Assembly (NCBI GenBank): GCA_031772625.1
Contig: CM062816.1
Coordinates: forward strand, 1,668,311,385-1,668,375,384
Reading direction: 5' to 3'
Length of the DNA stretch: 64,000 nucleotides
Origin: Pinus tabuliformis
Lineage: Eukaryota > Streptophyta > Pinopsida > Pinales > Pinaceae
Translations under genes and position numbers: made by a program
The notes under the pieces: generated by a model
Told to the model about the DNA's origin: nothing
Seen by the model: the letters and a program-made list of their open reading frames with translations, nothing else
The model's database searches: none
Shown: positions 11,601-23,626 of the stretch, one piece after another
Layout: every line of letters starts with the position of its first letter
Numbering within the stretch: the first letter of the stretch is position 1

Positions 11601-11838
11601 TGACAGAGATCCCATTTTCACTGGAAATTTTTGGACAGAATTATTTTCTTGTCTTGGTACTCAGTTAGCTCATAGCTCATCTTATCATCCTCAATCTGAT
11701 GGGCAAACTGAGATAGTAAACAAATGTTTGGAAGGATATCTTCGTTGCTTTGTATCTGATAAACAACACAATGGGTCAAATGGTTGCCTCTGGCTGAATG
11801 GTGGTATAACACTTCCTTCCATACAGCAACAAAAATGA
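8671..11838 (+). pseudogene. gypsy-1 Gag C-terminus, protease, RT, RNase H and integrase
   Basis: The 1,055-codon frame holds, in order: a zinc knuckle [14 protein letters not shown] (residues 92-105); a retropepsin with [11 protein letters not shown] (catalytic Asp 176); an RT with FFDD (511-514) preceded by [12 protein letters not shown]; an RNase H with Asp659, Glu696, Asp721 and Asp764 (VADALSR); and an integrase with His848, His855, Cys885, Cys888 and the catalytic triad Asp918, Asp978, Glu1014 (35-residue spacing). Every catalytic residue I can check is present. The frame ends because one base is missing near 11764 relative to gypsy-2. Apart from this and the Gag lesion it looks recently active. 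Confidence 0.95.
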
Positions 11839-12452
11839 CCCCATTTATGGCACTTTATGGGTATCAACCACCATCCATCACATCATATTTAAGAGAAAAT
11901 TCTAAGGTTCAGGCAGTGGAACATCACATCGAACATCAACAACAAGTCCTCCAACTCTTAAAGGATAACCTCGTGTTGGCACAGAATAGAATGAAACAAC
12001 AGGCAGATCAACATCGCAGTGAAAGAAGTTTTGATGTAGGTGATTGGGTATTCCTACGGCTACAACCATATAAGCAAATGTCCCTCAAGCAAGCTAAGAA
12101 GGATAATAAATTATCACCAAAGTATTATGGTCCGTACAAGGTGTTGCAAAAGATTGGTACTATGGCATACAAATTGGAGCTTCCTGCAGCTTCTCGATTG
12201 CACCCAGTTTTCCATGTTTCATGTTTAAAGAAGGTTATAGGCGACAAGCTCCTAGTTCAAACAATATTGCCAGAACTTGACGAGGAAGGAAAAATTATAT
12301 TGGAACAAGCAGTCATAGAAACAAGAACTCGACAGCTACGAAATCGATCAATTTCAGAGTATCTCATCAAGTGGAAGAACTTATCCGCTGAAGATTCCAC
12401 ATGGGAGGATGAGAATTTTATGCAGAAGTATCCAGAACTACTCAAGCGTTGA
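11784..12452 (+). pseudogene. gypsy-1 integrase C-terminus with chromodomain
   Basis: This is the continuation of integrase after the 11764 frameshift. It starts with the end of the core ([12 protein letters not shown]), then a GPY/F module (KYYGPYKVLQKIG, about 12115-12155), then a chromodomain near 12330-12440 (SEYLIKWKNLSAEDSTWED). Chromodomains of this type bind methylated histone H3 and direct insertion into silent chromatin. That agrees with all three copies here lying inside other retrotransposons. The ORF ends at 12452, about 30 bp before the 3' LTR. The ATG at 11784 is internal, not a true start. Confidence 0.93.
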
Positions 12453-12465
12453 GGACAACACTTTT

Positions 12466-12481
12466 TTGAAGGAGAGGGGCA
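12466..12481 (+). promoter_or_regulatory. gypsy-1 polypurine tract
   Basis: The purine run GAAGGAGAGGGGCA abuts the 3' LTR. Gypsy-2 has GAAGGAGAAGGGAA and gypsy-3 GAAGGAAAGGGGCA in the same place. Confidence 0.85.
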
Positions 12482-12814
12482 TGTTGGGTCCCTATAATAC
12501 TAGTGATTACCCCATTACTATTGTAGTTATACCCCTTATTAATATTGTTGTGCCCCTATTGCCCCCATATTGTTATTACTGTGCCCCATAGAATCCCTCT
12601 ATTGTTATTTTTGTGGTTTTATATTATTATTGTTAGGTTGGCTGGATTATATTGTGACTCCTTAGACTCCTATATATAGAAAGGAGGTTTTTTCATTTGA
12701 ATCATCCAAGAATTGTTCATTTATGTAATGTAAAGGAGGTTGCCCCCTCGAAGAGGCTGAATTCTAAGGCGTTGATCTATCTTTTCTATCTTTTCTTGAG
12801 CTGGTTTCATAACA
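12482..12814 (+). repeat. gypsy-1 3' LTR
   Basis: This 333 bp copy of 6951-7283 ends TTCATAACA and is followed by the TTCTC target copy. About eight substitutions separate the two LTRs. Confidence 0.95.
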
Positions 12815-13194
12815 TTCTCATAATAGACATGCATGAGTTTTTGATGAGGGAATCTTCAGTTAACTAGAGTAGCAATAGTTGAGTGCATTAATGCATCAAC
12901 TGATTGTTAACTCACTATTAGTTCCTCAAACAGTTTGGAACTAATTTAACTAGACTTAACTCAGTAAACTGAGTTAACTAATTACAACTCAAATATAACT
13001 CAATCTTATCTCCTTAATTTAAGGGATAACTCTTGCATGACTTCAGAAAGGCTTCTAACTTGATTTTCTCCAACTAATTAATTTAAAATAAATTAATTAA
13101 TTATTTCCAAGTAGCTGTTAAGACTAAATTCGATTTTAATTCACAACTTAATTCAAGACAAATTAAATTGGAATATTCTTGTTGCCATATTTCA

Positions 13195-14420
13195 AGAAAA
13201 AGGATAAAATAATATATGAGAGAACTCTATTGACTATAATCAGTCAACATATACCTTTTTTGAAAATAATTTGGTTTAGTCCGTAAAAGGGGTAACCTTA
13301 TACTGAATGGATGGTTGTTGTTTTACTTTTACGAGTTCGAACAATCAAGCGCTCAGAAATATTTTCATGTTTCAAGAATTTGAAAAGGGCTTAAAAGAGG
13401 ACTCTAGGGTTTCTCTTTTTCATGATTTTCAAGAGCCTGAAAAAGTGATAAAAGTGTACTCGTATTACGGACTTTCAATTAAATAACAAGCAGGAAAAGA
13501 CGGAATGAAATTGACATTTTCATATGCGTTTTATGATCATGAAAAGATAGCAAAAGAATTTCGGGATTTTCATGAATTTAACGATTCTTGAAAATAATAA
13601 CCGAAATGGACTCGAGGTAGGTTTCATTTTTACACAAGTTTGAAACATAGCAAAATTGTTCTTGAGGGTAGTTTCATTTTTACACAAGCTTGAAATAGAG
13701 AAGATTGTGCTTGAGATAAGTTTTCATGCCCCCAGCATAATAACTACAAGGGCACATGCCCCCCAAAATTCATTTCATTCACCTAAGTAGACTACAAGAT
13801 CAGATGAAAGATCAGATGTAATGAAGGCTTATTTACGAGATCAGATAAAAGAATCGACTTAACATTTATGAGATCTAGTTAAAGACTCAACTCAAATAGG
13901 GGAGGATTTGTTTCATTTTTTAACCAACTTAACACAGGAAAAGAACTATACTCATGAGACCTATTTCATTTTTTAATGAGGTTGACATAGTAAAGTAACT
14001 ATCCTCAACAAGCATGTTTCATTTTTTAATGAGGTCAACACAGGAAAAGAACCATCCTCATGGTGACTTGTTTCATTACTTCCAAATGGAAGAAACACAC
14101 GTTAAGGGATACCTGTTGATCTGGCTTCCAAAAAGTCTTCATCAAACGGAAGAACAGTTCTCTGGAAGGAACATGTGTCAAGGGGATCAATAGGGATAAT
14201 AAAATCATATTCAAATGCCCCCATTGAAATTCTGACCATGTCAGTTACTCAATCCAAGTCAAAAGAAATTGAGTTGACAGTAAGAGGCATGCTTGCATCG
14301 GTAACTAAAATCATGAGACAAGTTGCCACATAATTAACCTGTGGCAGGATAGGTACCACTTCCATATAATGAACATTCAAGGGTGTCGAATGACTGGTAG
14401 TCAAAGAAAGATCAACGTAT
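13195..14420 (-). repeat. E1 3' non-coding region with tandem units
   Basis: The region continues 5019-6402 after element F and aligns with E2 36190-37880. It includes three to four units of about 53 bp starting TTTCATTTTTTAATGAG (13905-14085), and earlier variants TTTCATTTTTACACAAG near 13625 and 13675. From about 14100 it includes the degraded C-terminal tail of the protease ORF. No RT-like sequence is present. Confidence 0.65.
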
Positions 14421-14425
14421 GAAAG

Positions 14426-15085
14426 CTAATCAATGATCACAATGTTTCCATTGTGAGGGATGGACATCATGTGAAAGATTGTCGATACGACAACTTTCAT
14501 GGCATAGACATAGTATTTCCCAAGGAGAAAATTGAAATCCAAGGGACCTTGGACTACCATAAGTTTGATACAAACAGTCTTACCTTCCAAGGTAATAGGT
14601 AACTTAGGAAGGATCGCTAAAGGTTCACTAACGATTCTATTAAAAGCTAACAAATTATGTGTAACAGGCACAAGCTGAGGAGAACCCAAAGCTTTCTAGG
14701 TAGACGAGGATAAAATACTAACATAAGCACCTTCATCTACATTCGTGCGCTGCACATTCTTACCATAAGCCTTCACAATGACTTGGAAATGGGTGGAATA
14801 TGGAAGACGAGGTTTTGTCAGTCTACTCCAATCAAAAGAAATAGCCTCATTACTTGGATGGGGTTCAAAAGTAATAGATGAAATTCCCCCATGTGTAAAA
14901 TAATCTGAGGTAACATGAAGAACCTGAGCGGTATGAAGTTCACTCTCTAAAGGGAGAGTGGGATCGACCGAAGATGGAATTGTTTTGACCACTTGATCAA
15001 CAAATAATCCATCAATTTGAGTGGTACATGTTTCACCCTCTAATGGAAGAGTGGGATTAACTGTACTTCGATTTAGATCAATCAC
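14426..15085 (-). pseudogene. E1 retropepsin-like protease
   Basis: This aspartic protease domain would cleave the element's own polyprotein. On the minus strand an acidic linker (about residues 1-95) leads to an active-site strand DEGAYVSILSSST. Then, after one in-frame stop at 14690-14692 (TAG where E2 has TGG), come LGSPQLVPVTHNLLAFN, LPITLEGK and the flap/dimer part LDFNFLLGKYYVYAMK. The catalytic motif is DEG rather than DSG; E2 has the same, so it is a family trait rather than decay. No RT follows, unlike any autonomous gypsy element. Confidence 0.75.
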
Positions 15086-15163
15086 TTCGTCAACTGATAG
15101 TATATGGGGAGAAAGTTTACGGTAATTAGTTGGAATTTGTTGCTGTGAAAAAAGTATTTTTTT

Positions 15164-15876
15164 CTAACAATTTTTAGGCTTCATCCATGTAAGGGAAAAC
15201 GTGACTATGATGAGTCCCTTTCCATAATCTATGAGAAAACCTAACTTTAACATTTTCCCCATGAACCTCACAATCACTGGTTGATGGATCAATAGTAAGT
15301 TGATAAGAATTATTTGACCATACTTCCAAGACCTTAGTAATACCAGGAAATTATTAAGGAATTGGTCACCCTTACAAATTTTGCAAGGGCATTTGGGCTT
15401 ACGATGCATTGTGGAAGTTTCCTCAACATTACCAATTCTTACAGCCATGGTTGGTAGGTTGACTTCTTTCTTATCTTGCTTCTTCTTCTTCTTCCTCTTC
15501 TTACCTTTCTTCTTCTTCTTAGTCACCTGGTTATTAGCATCAAGTCTTTTACCAAGCGAAGAATAAGAAAGGGAGGAGGACATATTGGATATAGAAGGTA
15601 AAGGTTCAATAAGGGTTGGTGATGTGGAGATGGTGAACTCGGTTGAGGTGAAAAACTCAGTTGACGCAAAAGAATCAGTTGAGCTAGTACAATTGGAGTA
15701 TTTTGACTTAAAGAGGTTGAGAACAACCATACACGTAGACCTATCGTGAATCTGGGAAGTGACAATGTAGCGATATAAGGAGGACCGACATTTGCAAAAT
15801 TAGGGAAAGGATTAGGGTTCTCGTTAAAAGGGAGGTCTTTATCGATAACTTCCGGCATTGTTTCCATTAGATTCAA
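15164..15876 (-). pseudogene. E1 Gag-like protein
   Basis: The start region at 15876 (PFNENPNPFPNFANVGPPYI, then ATLSLPRFTIG) aligns with the E2 protein at 41934. A frameshift near 15730 moves the reading to a second frame, with a serine-rich stretch, a lysine-rich run KKKKKGKKRKKKKK (about 15485-15520), and a knuckle-like KCPCKICKGDQF near 15385 lacking the usual histidine. E2 keeps the complete knuckle. This is short for a Gag and has no recognisable capsid fold by eye. The call rests on the knuckle and on its place before the protease. Confidence 0.6.
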
Positions 15877-16789
15877 TCCAAATAATTTTTTAGTATTAAA
15901 ATTAAATAATATTCACAATCCACCCCTAAGGTCTTATAAAATAAATAAAAACAAACATATAACACACGCTACTAAATCTAAAGAGTCAAACCATGCAAAC
16001 AAGATTTTCACAATGAACTCACTAGTTGGTGATGAAATATAATGTTGCAAAAATCAAGGTGAAAAGTGGTTGTAGATATAGCGATTGGAACCAATTACAG
16101 TGACAACTTGCTTAATGAAACGATCTAGCGCAAGTAACTTCACTTATGCCATCTCAAGCGAAGATTACCCTCCAAAACGTCGAAGTGAGTATAGTCAACG
16201 TCTATCCCAGGTACAACATGACCTTCCCTCTGTCATCACCTCAGGTAGTAGCCCTAGGATTATGTTCACTGAGGTTACCAACTACAACAATTCTACCTGA
16301 GGGGACAATCGCAGATCGGACGTACATGCAAGGGCAGAGTAACAAAGCTCAATCCCCTTGAAAGCTCCTCAACACGATTAATTGGAGGTTTACTTTCAAG
16401 TGACCCTAAGTACCTTTCAGCACCATTGTAATATGTGTAAATTGCTTTATCATAGTCAATGAAGTGGGTACGATCACTTCATTAGGTCTGACATGATCTC
16501 GCTCTTAACTCATGTGTTAGAAGATCTTCCCAGAGAAAAACTGAAATAATTGGATTTATCTCCCTATCACAAGATTATATTGTTTGTCTGCAACTTTGGA
16601 AAGTTTACTCACTTCCCTATTTGAAATCCCTACAACCTAATCTACTATAGGTGGAAAGATCCCTAAAAATAATAAAAATTATAAATGAATTTTACTAACA
16701 TTGTGTTATTAAGTTGTTATTTACTCAAAGGGTAAATGGACATGAAACTGATGGTATTATGACTTGACTCAAAACTCTAATGCATCAAA
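15877..16789 (-). other. E1 5' leader region
   Basis: About 900 bp lie between the Gag-like start and the 5' LTR. Short ORFs on the plus strand have no recognisable domain. A primer site is not clear: the bases next to the LTR (ctctaatgcatcaaat) could be a decayed form of the E2 site, but this is weak. Confidence 0.45.
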
Positions 16790-17849
16790 TATGAAATTTG
16801 TAATATGTTTATTTCGATGACTTCTAGCTAGAGTGAGTAAAGAGGTTATCCTTTAAAATATAAACTCAAAAATGTACGACTTCTAATTTTTCAATGCAAT
16901 TCAAAGCTCAAAGTTGCAAACCACGCAATGTAATCTATGCACAATTTGCTTGAAAACTATGCAAATGTAATCTATGCACAATTTATGTGAACACTATGAA
17001 AATGTAATCTATGCACACTTTCATTCATGAAATGAGAATTCTAGCCATGCAAATGTAATCTATGCAAGAGAACTCTTCAAAATAAACACAAGATTATTCC
17101 AAAGCAGTGAAATAATAACAAGACGATTTCCCTTCATGAATACAAGTAAAGAACCAATTAAGTGCACGTAAAGGAAATTAGTAAGATGATACAATTGAAA
17201 AAAGAATTCATTTTTATTAATTCAAGGACAAAGAAGAGACTTACAACCTCTACCTTGATGTCATGAGGTTCATCCCAAATGCCTCTAACCCTCTTCATAG
17301 ATGATAAGCCTTCCAATCTAAATCCAATAGTATAAGTGTATATTTTTTGAACCTCTCAATCCTTCTAGCTTGTAGTCAATTTATAGGCCAAGAGGAAGAA
17401 GTCCCAGATCCAAAAGAGAAGGATGAGATCCTTTAATTGGGGAATTAGGGTTCCTTGATGAGAGGGAATTAGCTCCTTGATCTGAGGGGTATGGCTTGAA
17501 TAGATATGACCCAAAAGGTTTCAATTGGGATATATTGGCCCAACAATGTTTCTGGAATTCACTTTTTATTTTTACTTTTCTTTTTGTTATGTGTGCGGTC
17601 TATAATGGAAGACAGAGAGCAGTTTTGCATAGGTTTTAGGGATAGAAATTGCAAATGCATGGAAACTGACTAGGAAAAGTGTGTAGGTCATATAAAACAA
17701 GTTATAAAGCCATTTTTACCCAAAATTCACATCTTCTTCAATGGTTTTTGGCTGTTTGACTTCTAAGGGAGTATAATGGAACATTTTTATGGATGGTGAG
17801 AGATCCATTTTAACTATCAAGTGTCCTGGTGACAAAATGATGTTTAACA
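16790..17849 (-). repeat. E1 5' LTR
   Basis: The core 17190-17849 matches 4345-5004 closely, including ACTGACTAGGAAAA and TGTTTGACTTCTAAG. The outer end is fixed by TTTAACA followed by the ATTCA target copy at 17850. The inner boundary near 16790 is approximate, judged from alignment with the E2 LTR start. It carries a private repeat at 16925-17066. Confidence 0.65.
16925..17066. repeat. Four-copy short repeat in E1 5' LTR
   Basis: The phrase GCAAATGTAATCTATGCA with small changes occurs four times at uneven spacing of roughly 35-55 bp. It is absent from the E1 3' LTR and from the E2 LTR, so it is a local expansion after insertion or in one lineage. Confidence 0.7.
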
Positions 17850-17854
17850 ATTCA

Positions 17855-18614
17855 CCATCTAAAATAAGAATCATAGACATGCAAAATGAAACATCACACA
17901 TGCACAAAGATTTATCTAGGGTGAAGAACCTGCTCAAAACCCCTTACTATCTATATTGCATTAATCAGAGAATAGAGAAGAAATACAATGCTCGCTCAAG
18001 CTTGAGCACACCCTCCAAGTGTATAGTTTATTCCTCTGCCTGATTGTCTGAACCTAGCCAACACTTAGCCAATTTCAAGCCTTCATAGGCTCCTATTTCC
18101 TTGCGCTTTTCCCTTGGTAAATATCCCCTATTTTTTAAGGATTTCACACTTTGGAATTGTGCAATAGCCTTAGGTCTTCCTCTGACTACATGCACCATCT
18201 ATACACATTGGAATATGATACAATTGATAGTACACTGCCTTGGAATATCCATCTCGACTAGGTAACTCAAACTCTCTACATGAAACAATTATTTTGGGTT
18301 GATTGGTTAGTTAACTAGTTGATCACTGAGTGTGGTTGAAGTTCCACTTCCACAACTTGACCTGCACTAGTTCTTCTGACAACTATTTAATCTGCCAATA
18401 ACTTAAATTAATTGAAATAAATTGCTACAAATTCAATCAATCATGTAGAACTGAACTCAAGCTTCCCCAACTCGAATTTACTGAGTTAACTGAGTGACAA
18501 GTGCCATGTCACCTCAGTTAACTACCTCCAAGTTTTCTACTGAAATAGAAATTCGAACTTTAATCTAGTTTGACCAAGGCAAAGTCAAAACTAGATTTTC
18601 TTGCTCCATTTTCA
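17855..18614 (-). repeat. Copia C 5' LTR, right fragment
   Basis: This is the continuation of 3889-3981 after E1. It resembles the F LTR along its length (GGCTCCTATTTCCTTG, TAGTACACTGCC, the GAGTTAACTGAGT block) and ends CCATTTTCA, as F ends CATATTTCA. The downstream flank starts GCATT; its partner would lie off the left edge. Confidence 0.6.
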
Positions 18615-18716
18615 GCATTGTATATCTGAAATTATGAGGTTTTTGATGATGAAAAGGGACTATGGTGTTATATTTGTACCATGATGAAATCATTAACAAA
18701 GTTCGGGCTTATGTTG

Positions 18717-19829
<1,113 letters not shown>

Positions 19830-21820
19830 TGTAACACCCTCCTCCCATATCTACCCAAGAAACCTGCCAACTGGGGTAAACATGCGATGAGAGGCTACTA
19901 TGATATGATTCAACCTACTAGGTATCCTTAAGGAAATGGAATCAATGGAAACCCATCAAACATACCTTCCACATCAGCAACAACACTCCCAAGAGTCATC
20001 CCAACCACACAGGTATCATTCCCATGGGTCCCACTGAGTTTTTAAGATATTAAAACTTTGGACGCTCCCATGCTATGGGCATGCCAAAATCTAGAGAGAT
20101 CTGGATGCTCCCAAAAGCCTGCATGCCTGTGCTCAGGGACTATTTCAAGAAGACCTGTGCTAGAGTCAACAGGATCTAAGGCACTTTTCAAGCCTAGAAA
20201 TCCGACCACTGCCCATAACTTGTTGTAACTTTCGGAATCCATTAAACACATGATGACATGACTAATAAACCAAAAACTAACTCCAGGACTAGGCCTAACC
20301 ATCCCCAACTAGGACTGACATTCTGTCAAACAGTTGGCATCAATGTAATATACAGGTCTAGGATATAAGACAGAGCATGAATGACTAAAAACTGTTATGA
20401 GACATGACAAGAAGGATTGCCACCTTCTCCCTTGAACTGTTATGACATCAATTAGGTCTTGCATCCATCATTTTAACAAGTACAAGTAGATACATGAAAT
20501 AAAAATGACATGAACCAGTCAATTAACAATTCTTATAACTAGCATAAAACAATGGAAATAACAATGAAATAACAACCATTAAATCCACATATAAACAAGT
20601 ACAAAAGCAAGAGAACTTAGCTTTTATTAAACATAGGAAAATCCAACCAGGTTTAGGACTTCCATGTACCAACCAACCATAGACATGGATGAACCAAATA
20701 TTTCTTTTAGCCAGTCACCCTCGTGCCATATTCCAAACATGAATGTGGGATCTCATGGATAAACCAATCCAAAAATAACCAAGGAATCCAGAGGTTAAAC
20801 CACCTCCACCCTCACCAAACTGTGATCACACCAAAACTAGTGCTCTGATCACAAAATTGAACTGAACTTGGAATTCCATCTGCAATCCGTCACTATCCTT
20901 GATGAATTTTTCTCCTTGTCTCTCGATATTTACCACAATCCAATCCTAGATCACTAGGACCTAAACTGAGGCACCTCCCTCGGGATTTACCGCAATCCAA
21001 TCCCGAATCACTAGGCCCAAAACCGAGACACTTCCCTCATGCTTTACCGTGTATCTTGCCAAAATCAAGCAAGGGATTCCTAGGCCTTTGGGAATGAAAC
21101 TTGAGGCCACCTCCGCCCTGGATTTTGAAATCCATCCGGAAATTCCAAAGCTAAAAACTGAGATCAACATCCCAACACACCATTTCATCTAGAAAAAGGA
21201 AAAGCTAGGCTAAAAACCATTGTCATAACTCGGCAAAACCATGTGATCGACAAAAAGAGAACCATACACCAACATGCAAAGTCGTGCATGTAAAAACCAG
21301 CTAGGAAATCACACATGAAATATTTTATCTACAAGTATTCCTGTTGAAGCTATTCGATCCTCTTCTTCCTTTCTTGATCCTTGGTTTCCTTCCTTTTCTT
21401 TTCTTTTTTTCCTTCCTTGCTCCAAATCTTGAGTGCTCCAAGAAAATTTTGAGTGTCCAGAGTGAGAGAGAGAGAGAGAGAGAGAATAATGAGAGAGCTC
21501 TAAAATTGAACTGACCAAGCTTACACTGACCAAGCCTACACCGACCATTATTTTCCTTCTATTTCCTCCTCACATGCAACCTGTGACCTTTCACCTTACT
21601 TTTCTCCTATTTTCCTTTATTTTCATAAATAAATGTGCCAAAAATGCCCTTTTACCTTTTTAGTGCCTTTGCATTTTTTCCTTTTGCCATAAGCACATCT
21701 AGTGATGCCCACTAGGATATATTTGCCCAACATTCAGCTTGGAATATGTGTCCCTTACTCGTGGTCTTATTTTTTCCTTTATTTACTTTTGTTACATCGA
21801 TTCTTAACTAGGGATTGTCA
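19830..21820 (-). repeat. H 3' LTR, about 1,991 bp
   Basis: The LTR starts TGTAACACCC and ends GGGATTGTCA, next to the purine tract complement. The first about 940 bp are clearly repeated at 63076-64000. A (GA)n tract lies at 21463-21485. Small ORFs have no known domains. Confidence 0.78.
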
Positions 21821-21842
21821 GAGAACCCTCCCCCTTGGGAAA
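21821..21842 (-). promoter_or_regulatory. H polypurine tract
   Basis: The complement reads CCCAAGGGGGAGGGTTCTC directly before the LTR start TGACAATCCC. This is a strong plus-strand priming signal for minus orientation. Confidence 0.7.
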
Positions 21843-23139
21843 CACCATCCTCGGTGTTAAACCACACCAAGACCTGAGAAAAACCATTGAAAAGCAAACA
21901 TACTACCCATGGATATCTATAACTTAGCTCATTACAGAATTTACAATGAATTACCTTCTCAAAAGAAAAACATCATGACAATATAACAACCATACTGCTT
22001 ACTAGAGCTTTATAACATAGCTCATTATGGCATTTACAATAACCACATATACACATATGCACATTTTCTAAACTAACAAAGAGAAGGATATAATGCTCGT
22101 ATCAATCAACAAGGGAATCCAGAGGATCACACCTCCACCTTCAAAATTAATAATAGGATTCACCTCCATCCTAGGAAGTCCAAAATCCACTGTCACAGTC
22201 AAAGTTGCATCCAATGTGCAACACTATATTTCTGCACCACTTGTCCTCTCAGTGAACAGTGACCGACTCATTTTTCTAGGGTGCACTCCCAATGTGCATA
22301 TGATTACATCTTGCAATGCTAATGACCAAAACAAATCCATGCCCGGCCTTCCCTTCTCTACTACACAGTCCCTCAGGCAATCTGACCACCCCTTCCGTGC
22401 AGTGACTCGCCTTCCAAGTTCCCTAGCATCCCTTATCCTGAGTGATCCATCCTTTGGCAAGGCTTCCTCGTGTCAGAAAGTCAAACAACCAAGGGATATA
22501 CCTACCTCAAACCATCATAGCATGCTCATGGAAATCAATGGACACTATTGGGTACCAATGTCCCATAACGGCCCTGCTCCTGAAGTGCTTTACCAACACA
22601 CTGTTGCATGTTCCAATTCCTTTAGTTGTTGCTGCAAATCTTGTAGTTGATTTCAACCACCCAACTGGGCATTTCCATTCTTCCTGTACCAAGCACATAA
22701 TTTCCATTAGATTCAAAATAAATTGAGATAACTTCAAATAATACCTCATTGGTAGCTCATAAATAAGGTACACTTGAAATTATGTTCACTTCATGTCACA
22801 ACAAGTCAAACTAGCATCTTTGATCAAATCATCATGTATAAACATATAACATCGGGTTAGCAAAAAATACAACCATCATAGATCAAAATCATAAATCACA
22901 TCTAATTGTTATAAACCAGAATCATAGATCACATGTAATCATCATAGACCATAATCATGATTCACACACATAATAAAACTGGAAAAAATAAATAAATAAA
23001 TAAATAAAAATAAAATAGATAAATAAATGAATATTGATACTTATCCTTTAATCAATCCTTAGCTTCTACCTTTGTCCTTATTTTGTACGCACTCTGTATC
23101 GGTTTCCACACCCGAAAAACACCCAATGCCTTCTCCTCA
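21843..23139 (-). other. H interior, 3' part, no recognised coding sequence
   Basis: A plus-strand ORF of 185 codons (22093-22650) and shorter opposite-strand ORFs exist, but none shows retroelement or cellular motifs. An AAATA-type microsatellite lies near 22984-23030. The region then merges into the minisatellite. Confidence 0.5.
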
Positions 23140-23626
23140 ACCATGTGCACATACACATAGTGTGCATCACACACATACAATCACACAGACATACAACGCC
23201 ATGAAATACATGCACCTATACCTGACATACAACTCATACACCTACACCCAATGTACAACACAACACAATACATACATCTACATCCGGTGTACACCAAAAC
23301 ACAATACATACTCCTAAACCCGATGTACAACACAATACATATACATACACAAAGTACAACACAATGAATACACATGTCATGATACCATGACTACACCATG
23401 TGCATACAGAATACCACATGTACACAACATAACATGTATGACATGCACATAATACCGAATGTACACCAGTACCACATGTACAACATGTACACAGTACCAC
23501 CTATACACAACACCACCTACACAACATCACATGCACACAGCACCACCTGTACAACGTGTACACAATGCCACATGTACAATGTGTGCACAATGCTAGATGT
23601 ACACAGCACCACCTACATGACATGTA
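23140..23626. repeat. ACATGTACA-type minisatellite inside H, first segment
   Basis: Irregular short units built from ACATGTACA, ACAACACCA and ACACAGCACC. The same array continues at 53692-53840 and 59803-60140; it was one tract of roughly 0.97 kb before G and gypsy-3 inserted. The motif ACATGT is palindromic. ORFs across it are low-complexity artefacts. Confidence 0.85.

Larger units (their letters stand above)
6951..12814 (+). mobile_element. gypsy-1: near-complete chromodomain Ty3/gypsy element
   Basis: This is a structurally complete 5,864 bp element. It has two 333 bp LTRs (6951-7283, 12482-12814), TTCTC target copies (6946-6950, 12815-12819), an initiator-Met primer site, a polypurine tract, and one Gag-Pol frame broken by two single-base losses. 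A C-terminal chromodomain places it among the chromoviruses. The short LTRs and total size suit the Reina-like branch, which is an inference. The LTRs differ at about 8 of 333 positions by eye, so it is younger than its host elements. It is the innermost insertion of the left-hand nest. Confidence 0.95.
6403..13194 (-). mobile_element. Element F: internally deleted copia element (one LTR, primer site, terminal scrap)
   Basis: On the minus strand the order is a full LTR of about 889 bp (13194 leftward to 6437, excluding the nested gypsy-1), a primer site TGGTATCAGCGG (6436-6425), then about 22 bp ending CTCTACA (6403). That last scrap matches the LTR end TCTACA, so it may be all that survives of the other LTR. 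Short A-rich tracts flank the element (aaaaa before 6403, agaaa after 13194), a possible imperfect target duplication. The LTR is related to the copia C LTR: they share primer-site type, the TTTCA terminus, and a central stretch (GGCTCCTATTTCCTTG at 18088, related to 6767). Confidence 0.6.
3982..17849 (-). mobile_element. Element E1: large non-autonomous gypsy-type LTR retrotransposon
   Basis: E1 is bounded by direct LTR copies (3982-5004 and about 16790-17849) and by ATTCA at 3977-3981 and 17850-17854. It is inserted in the LTR of copia C. Coding parts, on the minus strand, are a Gag-like protein (15876-15164) and a retropepsin (15085-14426). I saw no RT, RNase H or integrase anywhere. Between protease and 3' LTR lies a long non-coding stretch with about 55 bp tandem units, interrupted by element F (6403-13194), which contains gypsy-1. 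The second copy of the family, E2 at 34806-44380, has the same order. The LTRs are well diverged, so this is an old insertion. Confidence 0.75.

Noticed and set aside
22093..22650. 185-codon plus-strand ORF in H
   Set aside because: No motif, no sequence bias that I can see, opposite to the orientation of H, and overlapping ORFs exist on the other strand.
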